A stretch of 44,292 nucleotides of DNA. It comes from Candidatus Anammoximicrobium sp. (lineage in GTDB: Bacteria; Planctomycetota; Planctomycetia; Pirellulales; Pirellulaceae). This document shows, one piece after another, positions 1-8,852 of the stretch. The first letter of the stretch is position 1; every line of letters starts with the position of its first letter. Under the pieces are notes generated by a model, which was not told where the DNA came from, ran no database searches, and saw only the letters and a list, made by a program, of their open reading frames with translations. Location: assembly GCA_012515235.1 (NCBI GenBank), contig JAAYYU010000324.1, forward strand, positions 1-44,292, given 5' to 3'. Made by a program: the position numbers and the translations under genes.

Positions 1-2841
1 ACGTCGGTGTCTTGGGTGTCGATTGTCGAGGATGCCCGCGAAAGCCTGCTCCGCTCTCGCTGGGATCTGGTCATCGTCGATGAAGCGCACAAGATGAGCG
101 CCCGCTCCGAGGATCATACGACCTACGCCTACCGGCTTGGGCGCGAGTTGTCCAAGATGACCGACCACTACCTGCTGATGACCGCCACGCCGCACAAGGG
201 CGATCCGGAGCATTTTCGCCGGTTCCTGGCCCTGCTGGACTCGGACGTTTACGGCAGCATCGAGAGCCTGCAGCAGGCGATGCGCGAGCAGGAAGCCCCG
301 TTCTACCTGCGCCGCACCAAGGAAGCGTTGGTCACGTTTCCCGATCCGGAAACGGGCGAAGTCAAGAAGCTGTTCACCAAACGCGAAGTCCGCAGCGCCG
401 CCTTCGACCTGGACGGCGAGGAACTCGACTTCTACGACGAATTGACGCGATACGTCGAGGACCAGTCGATCGCCGCCGCGGGCGACCAGTCGGCTCGCGG
501 CCGGGCGGTCGGATTCACGATGGCCATGCTGCAGCGCCGCATGGCGTCGTCCGTCTACGCCGTGCGCCGCAGCTTGGAACGTATGCGGGACCGGCGCGAG
601 AAGATCCTGGCCGATCCTGAAAAGTACCGCCGCGACCAGATCGAAAGACGGATGCCTGACGATTTCGACGATCTGGACGAAGAAGAACAGCAACAGATTA
701 TCGACCAACTCGAAGACCAAGTGCTTTCCTACGATCCGGCGATACTCCGGGAGGAAATCGCCCAACTCACGCAACTGATCGACCACGCGCAGCAGATCCA
801 AGGCCGCGATGTGCAGTCGAAGCTGAACAAGCTGCGGTCGGTTCTGACGGAAGAAGGCATTTTCTCGGACCCGCAGATGAAGCTGCTGGTGTTCACCGAG
901 CACAAGGACACGCTGGATTACTTGGCCGCGGACGGCAAAGACGGCCGACCGCTCGGCAAGCTCCGCGAGTGGGGCCTGACCGTGACGCAGATCCACGGCG
1001 GCATGAAGATTGGCGACCGGGACACGCCGGGCAGTCGCATCTATGCCGAGCGGGAGTTCCGCGACAGCGCTCAGGTGTTGGTGGCCACGGAGGCGGCTGG
1101 CGAAGGCATCAACCTGCAGTTCTGCTGGCTAATGGTGAATTTCGACATCCCTTGGAACCCTGTGCGATTGGAGCAGCGTGTCGGCCGTATCCACCGCTAC
1201 GGCCAAGAGAAGGACTGCCTGGTCTTCAATTTCGTGGCCCAGAACACCCGCGAAGGCCGCGTGCTGCGAAAGCTGCTGGAACGTCTGGCGGAAATCCGCA
1301 AGGAACTGGGCACCGATCAGGTCTTCGATGTCGTGGGCGAAGTGTTCCCGGCGAACCTGCTGGAAAAACTGCTGCGCGAGATGTACGCCCGCCAGACGGA
1401 CGAGCACAAGATCCAGGACCGCATCGTCCGCGACGTGAGCCCCGATCGCTTCCGGGCCATTACGGAATCCGCTTTGGAGGGACTGGCCAAGAAGGAACTG
1501 AACCTGTCCGCCATCGTCGGCCGCAGTGCCGAAGCCAAGGAACGTCGGCTGGTCCCCGAAGTCGTCGAGCAGTTCTTTGTCGAGGCGGCGCCGGAGAGCG
1601 GACTGAATCCCAAACCGACCGCCAAGGGCGGCCGCTGTTACCGTGTCGGCAGGGTGCCCAAGAACCTGCTTCCCATCGGCAACGCTCAGGAGCATCGCTT
1701 CGGCCGGTTGGGCAGGGAATACGCCCGGATCATCTTTGACAAGGAACTGCTGAAAGCTGACCCCAACGTCGAATGGGTCACGCCGGGGCATCCGCTATTC
1801 GAGGCCGTACGGGCGGACGTGTTACAGCGGGCGGACGACGATCTCCGGCGCGGGGCGGTGTTCTACGACCTGCATCGCACGGAACCGGCTGTGCTGGACG
1901 TTTTTGCCGCCTCGATCAAGGACGGACGGTCCAACACGCTGCATCGGCGGCTGTTTGGCATTGAAACGTCACCGTCAGGGCAGATGGCCGTGCGCGAGCC
2001 GACTTACTTCCACGCCATCACGCCCGCCCCGTCCGGTACGGCTGGACCGGGCGACGATTTCCCGCTACCTGGCCGGCAACTGGTGGAGCAGTTTCTGTAC
2101 GAGCGGGTGCTTCAGTCGTGGGGCGAGCGGGCAGCCAGCGACCGGGCAGCCGAGGTCGAGCGCGTCGCCCGGCATGTGCAAGTCAGTCTGGACGCTCTGA
2201 TCGACCGGCAGAATCTGCAGTTGGGCGAGTACTTGAACCGACAAGTCCAGGGCCAGACGGTCCAGGGGCTCGATGGCCTGATCGCCCAAGCCGAACAGCA
2301 CCTGGACGACCTGAACAGCCGGCGCGAGACGCGACAACGCGAGTTGGAGTTGGAGCGCCACTGTGCCGTGGCCGACATCACGCATCTCGGCCGGGCTTGG
2401 GTTGTTCCGCATCCGGAGCGGACCAGTCCGCAGCTGGCACCCATGATCCGGGACGACGAAATCGAGCGCATCGCCGTGCGCGAGGCGATCAGACACGAAG
2501 AAGCCCGCGGCTGGGTGGTTGATAGCGTCGAGACGGAGAATCGCGGCTTCGACCTGATCTCCCGCCGGCCGGACCCGAAGGACCCCAAGAACTTCATCGA
2601 AGTCCGATTCATCGAGGTGAAAGGTCGGGCGGGCGTGGGCGTCATCGCCCTCAGCGACAACGAATACCGGACTGCGACGCGCTTGAAGAACGACTACTGG
2701 CTGTACGCGGTATTCAACTGCGGAGGTACGCCAGAGCTGCACGCCATACAGAATCCGGCACGGCTTGGCTGGCAGCCGGTACTGAAGGTGGAGCACTACA
2801 GCATCTCGCCGACTGCGATTCAAAGAAATGCAGAACGCTGA
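1..2841 (+). CDS. SNF2-type helicase with C-terminal DUF3883 domain (5'-partial)
   Basis: Superfamily 2 DNA helicase/translocase, probably the motor of an anti-phage system. The open frame enters from the window edge; the Walker A segment is not present, so the true start lies upstream. Visible motifs: DEAH box (VIVDEAHKM, near nt 70-95), the TATPHKGD motif III near nt 180-210, and a complete helicase C domain ending in QRVGRIHRYGQ (about nt 1170-1210). A long charged, partly coiled middle follows. The last ~110 residues (from about nt 2500) match DUF3883, a PD-(D/E)XK-like fold: GFDLISRR followed by FIEVKGRAG. SNF2 plus DUF3883 fusions recur in DISARM-like and DUF499/DUF1156 defence loci. 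The next gene starts 12 bases after the stop, with AAGGAGG between them, so they share a transcript. High GC with strong G/C third positions. Confidence 0.9.
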   Translation, partial: TSVSWVSIVEDARESLLRSRWDLVIVDEAHKMSARSEDHTTYAYRLGRELSKMTDHYLLMTATPHKGDPEHFRRFLALLDSDVYGSIESLQQAMREQEAPFYLRRTKEALVTFPDPETGEVKKLFTKREVRSAAFDLDGEELDFYDELTRYVEDQSIAAAGDQSARGRAVGFTMAMLQRRMASSVYAVRRSLERMRDRREKILADPEKYRRDQIERRMPDDFDDLDEEEQQQIIDQLEDQVLSYDPAILREEIAQLTQLIDHAQQIQGRDVQSKLNKLRSVLTEEGIFSDPQMKLLVFTEHKDTLDYLAADGKDGRPLGKLREWGLTVTQIHGGMKIGDRDTPGSRIYAEREFRDSAQVLVATEAAGEGINLQFCWLMVNFDIPWNPVRLEQRVGRIHRYGQEKDCLVFNFVAQNTREGRVLRKLLERLAEIRKELGTDQVFDVVGEVFPANLLEKLLREMYARQTDEHKIQDRIVRDVSPDRFRAITESALEGLAKKELNLSAIVGRSAEAKERRLVPEVVEQFFVEAAPESGLNPKPTAKGGRCYRVGRVPKNLLPIGNAQEHRFGRLGREYARIIFDKELLKADPNVEWVTPGHPLFEAVRADVLQRADDDLRRGAVFYDLHRTEPAVLDVFAASIKDGRSNTLHRRLFGIETSPSGQMAVREPTYFHAITPAPSGTAGPGDDFPLPGRQLVEQFLYERVLQSWGERAASDRAAEVERVARHVQVSLDALIDRQNLQLGEYLNRQVQGQTVQGLDGLIAQAEQHLDDLNSRRETRQRELELERHCAVADITHLGRAWVVPHPERTSPQLAPMIRDDEIERIAVREAIRHEEARGWVVDSVETENRGFDLISRRPDPKDPKNFIEVRFIEVKGRAGVGVIALSDNEYRTATRLKNDYWLYAVFNCGGTPELHAIQNPARLGWQPVLKVEHYSISPTAIQRNAER

Positions 2842-2852
2842 AGGAGGTAATC

Positions 2853-5081
2853 ATGAGTTTCGGTGAAGATTGGCTAACCCGCAACAGCGCGGAAGCGGAT
2901 GGCAAGGCGCTCTTGAAGGAACTCAGTACCCGAGCCGAGGCAGACCGGGCCATCGGCGAGTTTGACGTTTCGCACGGACACGTCGCCCATGCAGTGCAAA
3001 TGAGTAGACGAGCAGGCGTAGGCGTGCTTCGAGAGGGGTTTTTCTCGAGCGTCGGCATCGTAAATGAGGTCGATGGAACACGGGAAACGTGGTACTTGAC
3101 ACAAGCCCTTGTCGGCGCGAAGTTCGCAGATCTGAACGTAATTCCTTGGACGAACTGGATTGGAGACGTTTACACCAGAGCACGAAACGCAATCCGGGAA
3201 GGCAGTGTTCCCAGTGAACTCGAATATGGACCACCAGCTAAGAAGGCCGTCCGGCCGCTTGGGCCGATCGTCGAGTACTTGATACGGGAAAGGCAGTTGC
3301 GGCGGTGCGATTTCTTCTCTACAGAGACACCTGCCGCCGATCTGCTAGAGTTCGCTGAGGTCGCCGATGTTGTTGCCGAAGAGCCGGATTATGGTCTCAA
3401 GAGCATCGTGCGTACCCTGGACCTTGCCCAAAACGATCAAATTCGCGGGCCTCTGCAGGGTGTATTCATTCTGACGGGCGGACCCGGCGTTGGAAAGACT
3501 ACTGTCGCTTTGCACCGCGTTCCGTATCTCATCGACGCGCATGCCGATCCGCAGTTTCCCGTGCCCAAAGACGCCAGGCCAGTCACCGCAGAAAGTACGC
3601 TTGTCGTCGTCTGGAAGAAACATCTCGTCCCGTACCTAATGCGGTGCCTGGAACAGCTAGGGCTCGTATCCTTTCCTCAAGAAAACGTGACTCTCGTCGA
3701 TGACTGGGTCTCGCGGAACTTGCGGAGTTACATCCCGTTCGGCCAAGGAACATACACGATCCTGTACGAGAACGAGCGGGTTGAACGGGCGAAACTGCTT
3801 TTTTCAGAGGCCGACATTTCCAGTTTCCTCGAAACCTCGTCCGATTTGTCCACATCTTTTGCGTCGGAATTCACGTCTGTTTTCGAGGGCATAATAGCGA
3901 CCTACAATAGCCTCGCGAAGGAGACCGGCCTTCTTCGGGCTCTAGCCGAGCGTGGGCATGAAACGGTTTCTTATCGGGAGTCCGTTCAGGAAGCTGGGCG
4001 AATGGCAAGGAATCTTGAGGACGCAAAAGCGAACGCGCCGGTTTCCGAAATACGTTTGAATCGACTCAATGCGAACACGGTCAGGATGTTTCCTCTGGCC
4101 GCCTATCTGACTGCGTTTCTTCACGAGTTTTACGCCTCTTCCATCGCCCAGAGGAAGCTCGCTGCCAAACTATCAGCGGCTGACCTCCAGCGGTTCAACG
4201 AGACTGTCGCTAGACAGGTCGTCAACCGAGCCATTTCCCCAGCTGACCGATATTTTCTGCTTTGGAGTATTGAGTTGCTTAGGGGCGCAGGCGTAGCACC
4301 CGTAAAGCCGGAGCCACTGACACGGTACTCCCACGTGATGATTGATGAAGCCCAATACTATGAGCCAATTGTTCTGCGTCTGCTCTCGAGACTTGCCCAG
4401 ATTCCGACTGGGACGATGACCATTGTTGGCGACCTTGAGCAACGAATTACGCATCGCGGAGGGTTGATAAGCTGGGAATCGGCTCGACTGAGTGTTCCCC
4501 AGGAGAACGTCAATCGCCTCGAAGTCAACTACAGGTGGTCCGAGAATGTTTTTGAGTTCCTGGAATTGTTTCGTAGAGCCGCCAGTATAGCGGAGCCGCT
4601 GACACGGCCACGTAAGTGGTTTTCTGGTCACGGGCTCAGGCCGGAGGTCCGTACTTTTGAGTCTGAAGAAGAAGAATGGGGCGTGGTGGCTGAGCGTCTC
4701 TGCCAACTCCGCAGCGACAAACTGAGTTCAACGTGGACCACGGTAGTGGTCGTACCTGATGGCTACCGTTCGAGTGCAGAACGAACGTTCATTCCGAATT
4801 TGAACGCCTACGCGGTCCCGGCAAGATGGGCGACCGGTGAGGACGTCAAAGAGAGTGTCCATCAAGTTGTAGTCACCGATTTTGACAGTATCGTGGGACT
4901 GGAATTCAATGCCGTTTTCGTCCTGGGGCTCCACCAAGTTCTGTTCCGTCACGAACGTGACGCAATTCAGGCGGTTTGGGTCGCCCTGACGCGGGCAAGG
5001 CAGTTTCTCTTCGTGTCTCGGATCAACGGCGACTCGATCTTTGATCGACTCGAATTCGCCGAGTACCGAGGCGAGCATTAG
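2853..5081 (+). CDS. HelD/UvrD-like superfamily 1 helicase
   Basis: ATP-dependent SF1 helicase of 742 residues. The N-terminal ~200 residues have no motif I recognise. Walker A GGPGVGKTT lies at about residues 209-217, followed by VALHRVPYLI as in HelD-type enzymes. Walker B is MIDEAQ near residue 495, motif III is VGDLEQRI near 525, and motif VI is WVALTRARQFLF near 710. A perfect AAGGAGG sits 6 bases before the ATG. It lies between the SNF2 helicase and the methyltransferase in one operon, so a role in defence or DNA processing is inferred. Its codons are visibly richer in A/T third positions than those of the flanking genes, suggesting separate acquisition. A DUF2075-type protein is an alternative family label. 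Confidence 0.85.
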   Translation: MSFGEDWLTRNSAEADGKALLKELSTRAEADRAIGEFDVSHGHVAHAVQMSRRAGVGVLREGFFSSVGIVNEVDGTRETWYLTQALVGAKFADLNVIPWTNWIGDVYTRARNAIREGSVPSELEYGPPAKKAVRPLGPIVEYLIRERQLRRCDFFSTETPAADLLEFAEVADVVAEEPDYGLKSIVRTLDLAQNDQIRGPLQGVFILTGGPGVGKTTVALHRVPYLIDAHADPQFPVPKDARPVTAESTLVVVWKKHLVPYLMRCLEQLGLVSFPQENVTLVDDWVSRNLRSYIPFGQGTYTILYENERVERAKLLFSEADISSFLETSSDLSTSFASEFTSVFEGIIATYNSLAKETGLLRALAERGHETVSYRESVQEAGRMARNLEDAKANAPVSEIRLNRLNANTVRMFPLAAYLTAFLHEFYASSIAQRKLAAKLSAADLQRFNETVARQVVNRAISPADRYFLLWSIELLRGAGVAPVKPEPLTRYSHVMIDEAQYYEPIVLRLLSRLAQIPTGTMTIVGDLEQRITHRGGLISWESARLSVPQENVNRLEVNYRWSENVFEFLELFRRAASIAEPLTRPRKWFSGHGLRPEVRTFESEEEEWGVVAERLCQLRSDKLSSTWTTVVVVPDGYRSSAERTFIPNLNAYAVPARWATGEDVKESVHQVVVTDFDSIVGLEFNAVFVLGLHQVLFRHERDAIQAVWVALTRARQFLFVSRINGDSIFDRLEFAEYRGEH

Positions 5082-5110
5082 CGACCCTGTTTGTTTTGGG
5101 CTGAAGTTAC

Positions 5111-8100
5111 ATGAGCCACATCCCTAATTCCTACCCCAAACGTCTGATCGAAGTGGACCTTCCCATCCGCCGGATCTCGGCCCATGCGCGGCGGGAGAAG
5201 TCGATTCGGCATGGGCACATTTCGACGTTGCACATCTGGTGGGCGCGACGGCCGTTGGCGGCTTGCCGGGCTGTGATCTGCGCGGCACTGTGGCCGGACC
5301 CGGCTGATCCGCTCTGCCCGCAGGCGTTCCGCGACGAGGCAGCCCGGCACATCAACGCCTTCGCCAAGCAAGCCGACGGCGACATGAAGCTGCTGGCCAC
5401 ATCCTCGGAGGAAAGCAAGGCACGGTGGGCGAAGCTGGCCAAGGCCCCCGTGGATTCCAGCAATTCTGCGGCCCTCCCGGTCGTTCGCGCGGCGCTGCTC
5501 GACTTCATCGCCGACTTCGCCAACTGGGACAACTCGACCGTCAAGGAGTACCTGGAGACAAGCCGGGCGCTGACTCAGGCGGCACATGAAGCGTTGGGCG
5601 GTGCCCCCGGCACCCGGCCGCTGGTCGTGGACCCGTTCGCTGGCGGGGGCGCGATTCCGCTCGAATCCCTTCGCGTCGGTGCAGATGCCTTTGCCAGCGA
5701 TTTGAATCCCGTGGCCGTGCTGCTGAACAAGGTTGTACTGGAGTACATTCCCAAGTATGGTCAGCGGCTAGCCGATGAACTCCGCAAGTGGGGCGGGTGG
5801 ATTAAGAAGGAGGCCGAAAAAGATCTGGCCGACTTCTACCCTAAAGGCCCCGACGGCGCGACACCCATAGCCTACCTGTGGGCGAGAACCGTCAAATGTC
5901 AAGGGCCTGGATGTGGTGCCGTTGTTCCACTGTTTCGATCGCCTTGGTTGGCGAAGAAGGGGAAACGGGCGATTACGCTCAGACTACTTGCCGATGCAAA
6001 GAACAAAGGAATCTCGTTTGAAGTCATTGAGTCACCCCGGCATGAGCACATTAGCACAGGAACCGTGCGACGTGGCTCCGCCACTTGTCCGGTGTGTGGG
6101 TATACTACGGGTGTAGCAGATGTTCGGAAACAGATGCAATCCCGCCGGGGCGGTGCAGATGACGCTCGGCTGATGGCAGTTGTGGCCGTAAGGTCATCGC
6201 AGCAGGGCAGAGTATATCGACTTCCGTCGAAGGCTGATCTAGCGGCAGCTGCGGCAGCCGAAGCTGAGATCGAGTCAGTGCGAAAGGCTGTCGATTCGGT
6301 TTCGGGATTGTCGATTGTACCGAACGAGTTGATTCCGTTCATGAGCGGTGTCTTTAACGTCCCACTGTACGGCCACAATGCGTGGAACACGCTGTTTAGC
6401 CCTCGCCAAACACTGGCGCTAGTGGGCATCTTCCGCAAGATCCAAGAGGCAATTCAGCGTCTCTCCTTGGACAATCCTGCCGAGTTTGCGACCGCAGTTG
6501 GGGTCATGCTTGGGCTCGCGTTCGATCGCCAAGTTGACTTCACCAGCGCTCTTTGTTCATGGTGGGCTGGCGGCGAGAAGATTCAGCACACGTTTGGCCG
6601 TCAAGCACTGCCTATGATCTGGGACTTCGCAGAATGTAATCCGTTCTCTGACTCCACGGGATGCTGGCAGGGAGCATTTGAGTGGGGTGCGAAGGTATGT
6701 GAGCATGGTGCGGAGAGCCTTGAGCGCCCAGGGCAGGCGGTCATTGCCTCAGCAACCACTCACCCACTACCTGACGACTCTGCACAGTGTCTTGTGACCG
6801 ATCCGCCATATTACAACGCCGTCCCTTATGCTGATTTGTCTGACTTCTTCTTCGTGTGGCTGCGTCGCTTGCTCGGGGCACGGATACCCGATTTTGATGC
6901 GCCGGAATCACCAAAAACGGAAGAATGTTGCGAGATGGCAGGATGGGATTCCAAACGCTATCCCGAGAAGGACGGAAAATGGTTTGAACGGAAGATGGCG
7001 GGAGCCATGCGGGAGGCACGCCGCGTCCTTGCTCCTGACGGGATAGCCACAGTTGTCTTCGCACACAAGGCCACCAGTGGATGGGAAGCGCTACTACAAG
7101 CAATGGTGGACGCGGGGTGGACACTCACGGGCTCCTGGCCGATTGACACCGAGATGGCAACAAGGCTTCGCGCCATGAACTCCGCTGTGCTAGCCTCGTC
7201 TGTACATTTGGTTTGCCGACCACGTGAGAACCCGGATGGCTCTGTCCGGGCAGATGAAGTCGGCGACTGGCGCGAGGTACTGGCCGAGTTGCCCCGCCGA
7301 ATCCATGAATGGATGCCGCGGCTGGCCGAGGAAGGCGTCGTTGGCGCTGACGCGATTTTCGCTTGCCTCGGACCCGCCCTGGAGATCTACTCCCGCTACT
7401 CCCGTGTGGAGAAGGCCAGCGGCGAGGTCATTACGCTCCGCGAATACCTCGAACAGGTCTGGGCCGCTGTCTCGACCGAGGCCCTGTCCATGATCTTCAG
7501 GGAAGCGGACGCCGCCGGCCTGGAACCTGATGCCCGCCTGACGGCCATGTGGCTCTGGACTCTGGGTGGGGGCGGAAACGGGGGAGATTCCGCCGCAGAT
7601 GATGAGGCGGCGTCGGATGAGGGTGACGACGAGGAATCGTCGGGTGGCGGTAAGGCGGGCGCGGGCGGTTTCACGCTTGAATACGACGCCGCCCGGAAGA
7701 TTGCCCAGGGGTTGGGCGTCCACCTAGAGGAAATCGGATCGGTGGTCGAGGTCAAGGGCGACAAAGCCCGCTTGCGGACCGTGGCTGAGCGGACACGGCA
7801 CCTGTTCGGCAGGGACGAAGCTGCGCCGACGGCGACGCGGCGGAAGAAGAAGTCCCCTCAGAAGACGCTGTTCGCGGAACTCGACGAAACCGAAGCCGCC
7901 GAGGGCGGCTGGTCCGAGATGAAGGGGCCGCCACTCGGCGAGACCGTGCTCGACCGAGTACATCAGGCCATGATTTTGTTCGCTGCCGGCCGCACTGAGG
8001 CGATCAAGCGGTTCCTGGTCGAAGACGGCGCTGGTCAAGACGCCCGCTTCTGGAAACTGGCCCAGTCGCTGTCGGCGCTGTATCCGAAGGACACGGACGA

Positions 8101-8152
8101 AAAGCGCTGGGTGGACGGGGTGTTGGCACGAAAGAAAGGGATGGGGTTCTAG
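5111..8152 (+). CDS. DUF1156 adenine-specific DNA methyltransferase with zinc ribbons
   Basis: Predicted N6-adenine DNA methyltransferase (1013 residues), likely the self-marking component of the operon. The N-terminal ~75 residues are DUF1156-like (ISAHARREKSIRHGHIST, then HIWWARRPL). SAM-binding motif I is DPFAGGGAIPLE at about residue 173; the catalytic motif IV is DPPYYN at about residue 564, typical of amino-methyltransferases. Two zinc-knuckle pairs (CQGPGCG near 263 and CPVCG near 326) flank the region between them. A low-complexity acidic/Gly segment near residue 820-855 precedes the C-terminal domain. The gene starts at an ATG 29 bases after the helicase stop with only a weak ribosome-binding site. 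Composition changes inside the gene: about nt 5880-7220 is visibly less GC-biased than either end, as if the recognition region was exchanged by recombination. Confidence 0.9.
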   Translation: MSHIPNSYPKRLIEVDLPIRRISAHARREKSIRHGHISTLHIWWARRPLAACRAVICAALWPDPADPLCPQAFRDEAARHINAFAKQADGDMKLLATSSEESKARWAKLAKAPVDSSNSAALPVVRAALLDFIADFANWDNSTVKEYLETSRALTQAAHEALGGAPGTRPLVVDPFAGGGAIPLESLRVGADAFASDLNPVAVLLNKVVLEYIPKYGQRLADELRKWGGWIKKEAEKDLADFYPKGPDGATPIAYLWARTVKCQGPGCGAVVPLFRSPWLAKKGKRAITLRLLADAKNKGISFEVIESPRHEHISTGTVRRGSATCPVCGYTTGVADVRKQMQSRRGGADDARLMAVVAVRSSQQGRVYRLPSKADLAAAAAAEAEIESVRKAVDSVSGLSIVPNELIPFMSGVFNVPLYGHNAWNTLFSPRQTLALVGIFRKIQEAIQRLSLDNPAEFATAVGVMLGLAFDRQVDFTSALCSWWAGGEKIQHTFGRQALPMIWDFAECNPFSDSTGCWQGAFEWGAKVCEHGAESLERPGQAVIASATTHPLPDDSAQCLVTDPPYYNAVPYADLSDFFFVWLRRLLGARIPDFDAPESPKTEECCEMAGWDSKRYPEKDGKWFERKMAGAMREARRVLAPDGIATVVFAHKATSGWEALLQAMVDAGWTLTGSWPIDTEMATRLRAMNSAVLASSVHLVCRPRENPDGSVRADEVGDWREVLAELPRRIHEWMPRLAEEGVVGADAIFACLGPALEIYSRYSRVEKASGEVITLREYLEQVWAAVSTEALSMIFREADAAGLEPDARLTAMWLWTLGGGGNGGDSAADDEAASDEGDDEESSGGGKAGAGGFTLEYDAARKIAQGLGVHLEEIGSVVEVKGDKARLRTVAERTRHLFGRDEAAPTATRRKKKSPQKTLFAELDETEAAEGGWSEMKGPPLGETVLDRVHQAMILFAAGRTEAIKRFLVEDGAGQDARFWKLAQSLSALYPKDTDEKRWVDGVLARKKGMGF

Positions 8153-8167
8153 CATAGGAGACTTTTT

Positions 8168-8806
8168 ATGACTTGCGTGCCGGAAGAGAGAAGCCCAGGG
8201 CTGGACGAGGGGGAAGCGGAATCCCGGCCGGCCATCGCGGAATCAGGCGTCGTGGCCTCTTCGGAAGGAAGATCCAAGGAGGAGATCTACCTCGAACTGG
8301 CGAAGATAGCCCAACAGAGTATTGAAAGTCGGCGCGCCTACGAGTGGAAGATTGCCTTTGGCTTGTGGTCCGGAATAGGACTGTTCACTTACTTCATGGT
8401 CGAGAGCCATTTTTCACTTGCAGAATGGCAGTTGTCAGGCCTTGGCGTTCTATATGCGATCATCTGGTGTGTGTGGACTTTCACCTGGCAGCCGTTTCTG
8501 CACTTGGCATTCGAAAAGGACAAGAGATGGAAGCATTACTACATGCATAAGGCCGAAATCCGGGACGAAACAAAGTCGCAGAAAGATCCGTGGGAGCCAA
8601 CGGCCGAGCCGAGCTGTCGCGCGATGATGCGGCAAATGAAGAAGCCTTGGATGTGGGTTCAATCGCTGCCCACAGCGGTGTTTTTAATCGCTTCGTTTGC
8701 AATCATTCATGGCACTGCCGCCCCGAAAGCGCCGGACATGAAAGCTGATGTTCTTTCAGTTTCGGGCGCAAATCTTGACAAAGTGCTCGACAAGCTAACC
8801 AAGTAG
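8168..8806 (+). CDS. Membrane protein of unknown function in the defence operon
   Basis: A 212-residue protein I do not recognise. The N-terminal ~55 residues are charged and probably cytosolic. Three hydrophobic stretches look like membrane helices: IAFGLWSGIGLFTYFMV (near residue 62), LGVLYAIIWCVWTF (near 92) and SLPTAVFLIASFAII (near 170). A charged loop rich in K, E and D separates the second and third. AGGAG stands just before the ATG, 15 bases after the methyltransferase stop, and the DUF499 gene follows 46 bases later, so it belongs to the operon. Base composition is lower in GC than in the neighbouring DUF499 gene. A membrane-anchored effector or sensor is a possible role by context only; no catalytic motif is visible. 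Confidence 0.75.
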   Translation: MTCVPEERSPGLDEGEAESRPAIAESGVVASSEGRSKEEIYLELAKIAQQSIESRRAYEWKIAFGLWSGIGLFTYFMVESHFSLAEWQLSGLGVLYAIIWCVWTFTWQPFLHLAFEKDKRWKHYYMHKAEIRDETKSQKDPWEPTAEPSCRAMMRQMKKPWMWVQSLPTAVFLIASFAIIHGTAAPKAPDMKADVLSVSGANLDKVLDKLTK

Positions 8807-8852
8807 TCAACCCAAAGCCGCGGGATCGTACACTTCTGAGAGGATTCTGCTA

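Noticed and set aside
969..1739. Long plus-strand open frame inside the SNF2 helicase
   Set aside because: Arg/Gly/Pro-rich shadow of the helicase in a different frame; no domain, and the main frame has full helicase motifs.
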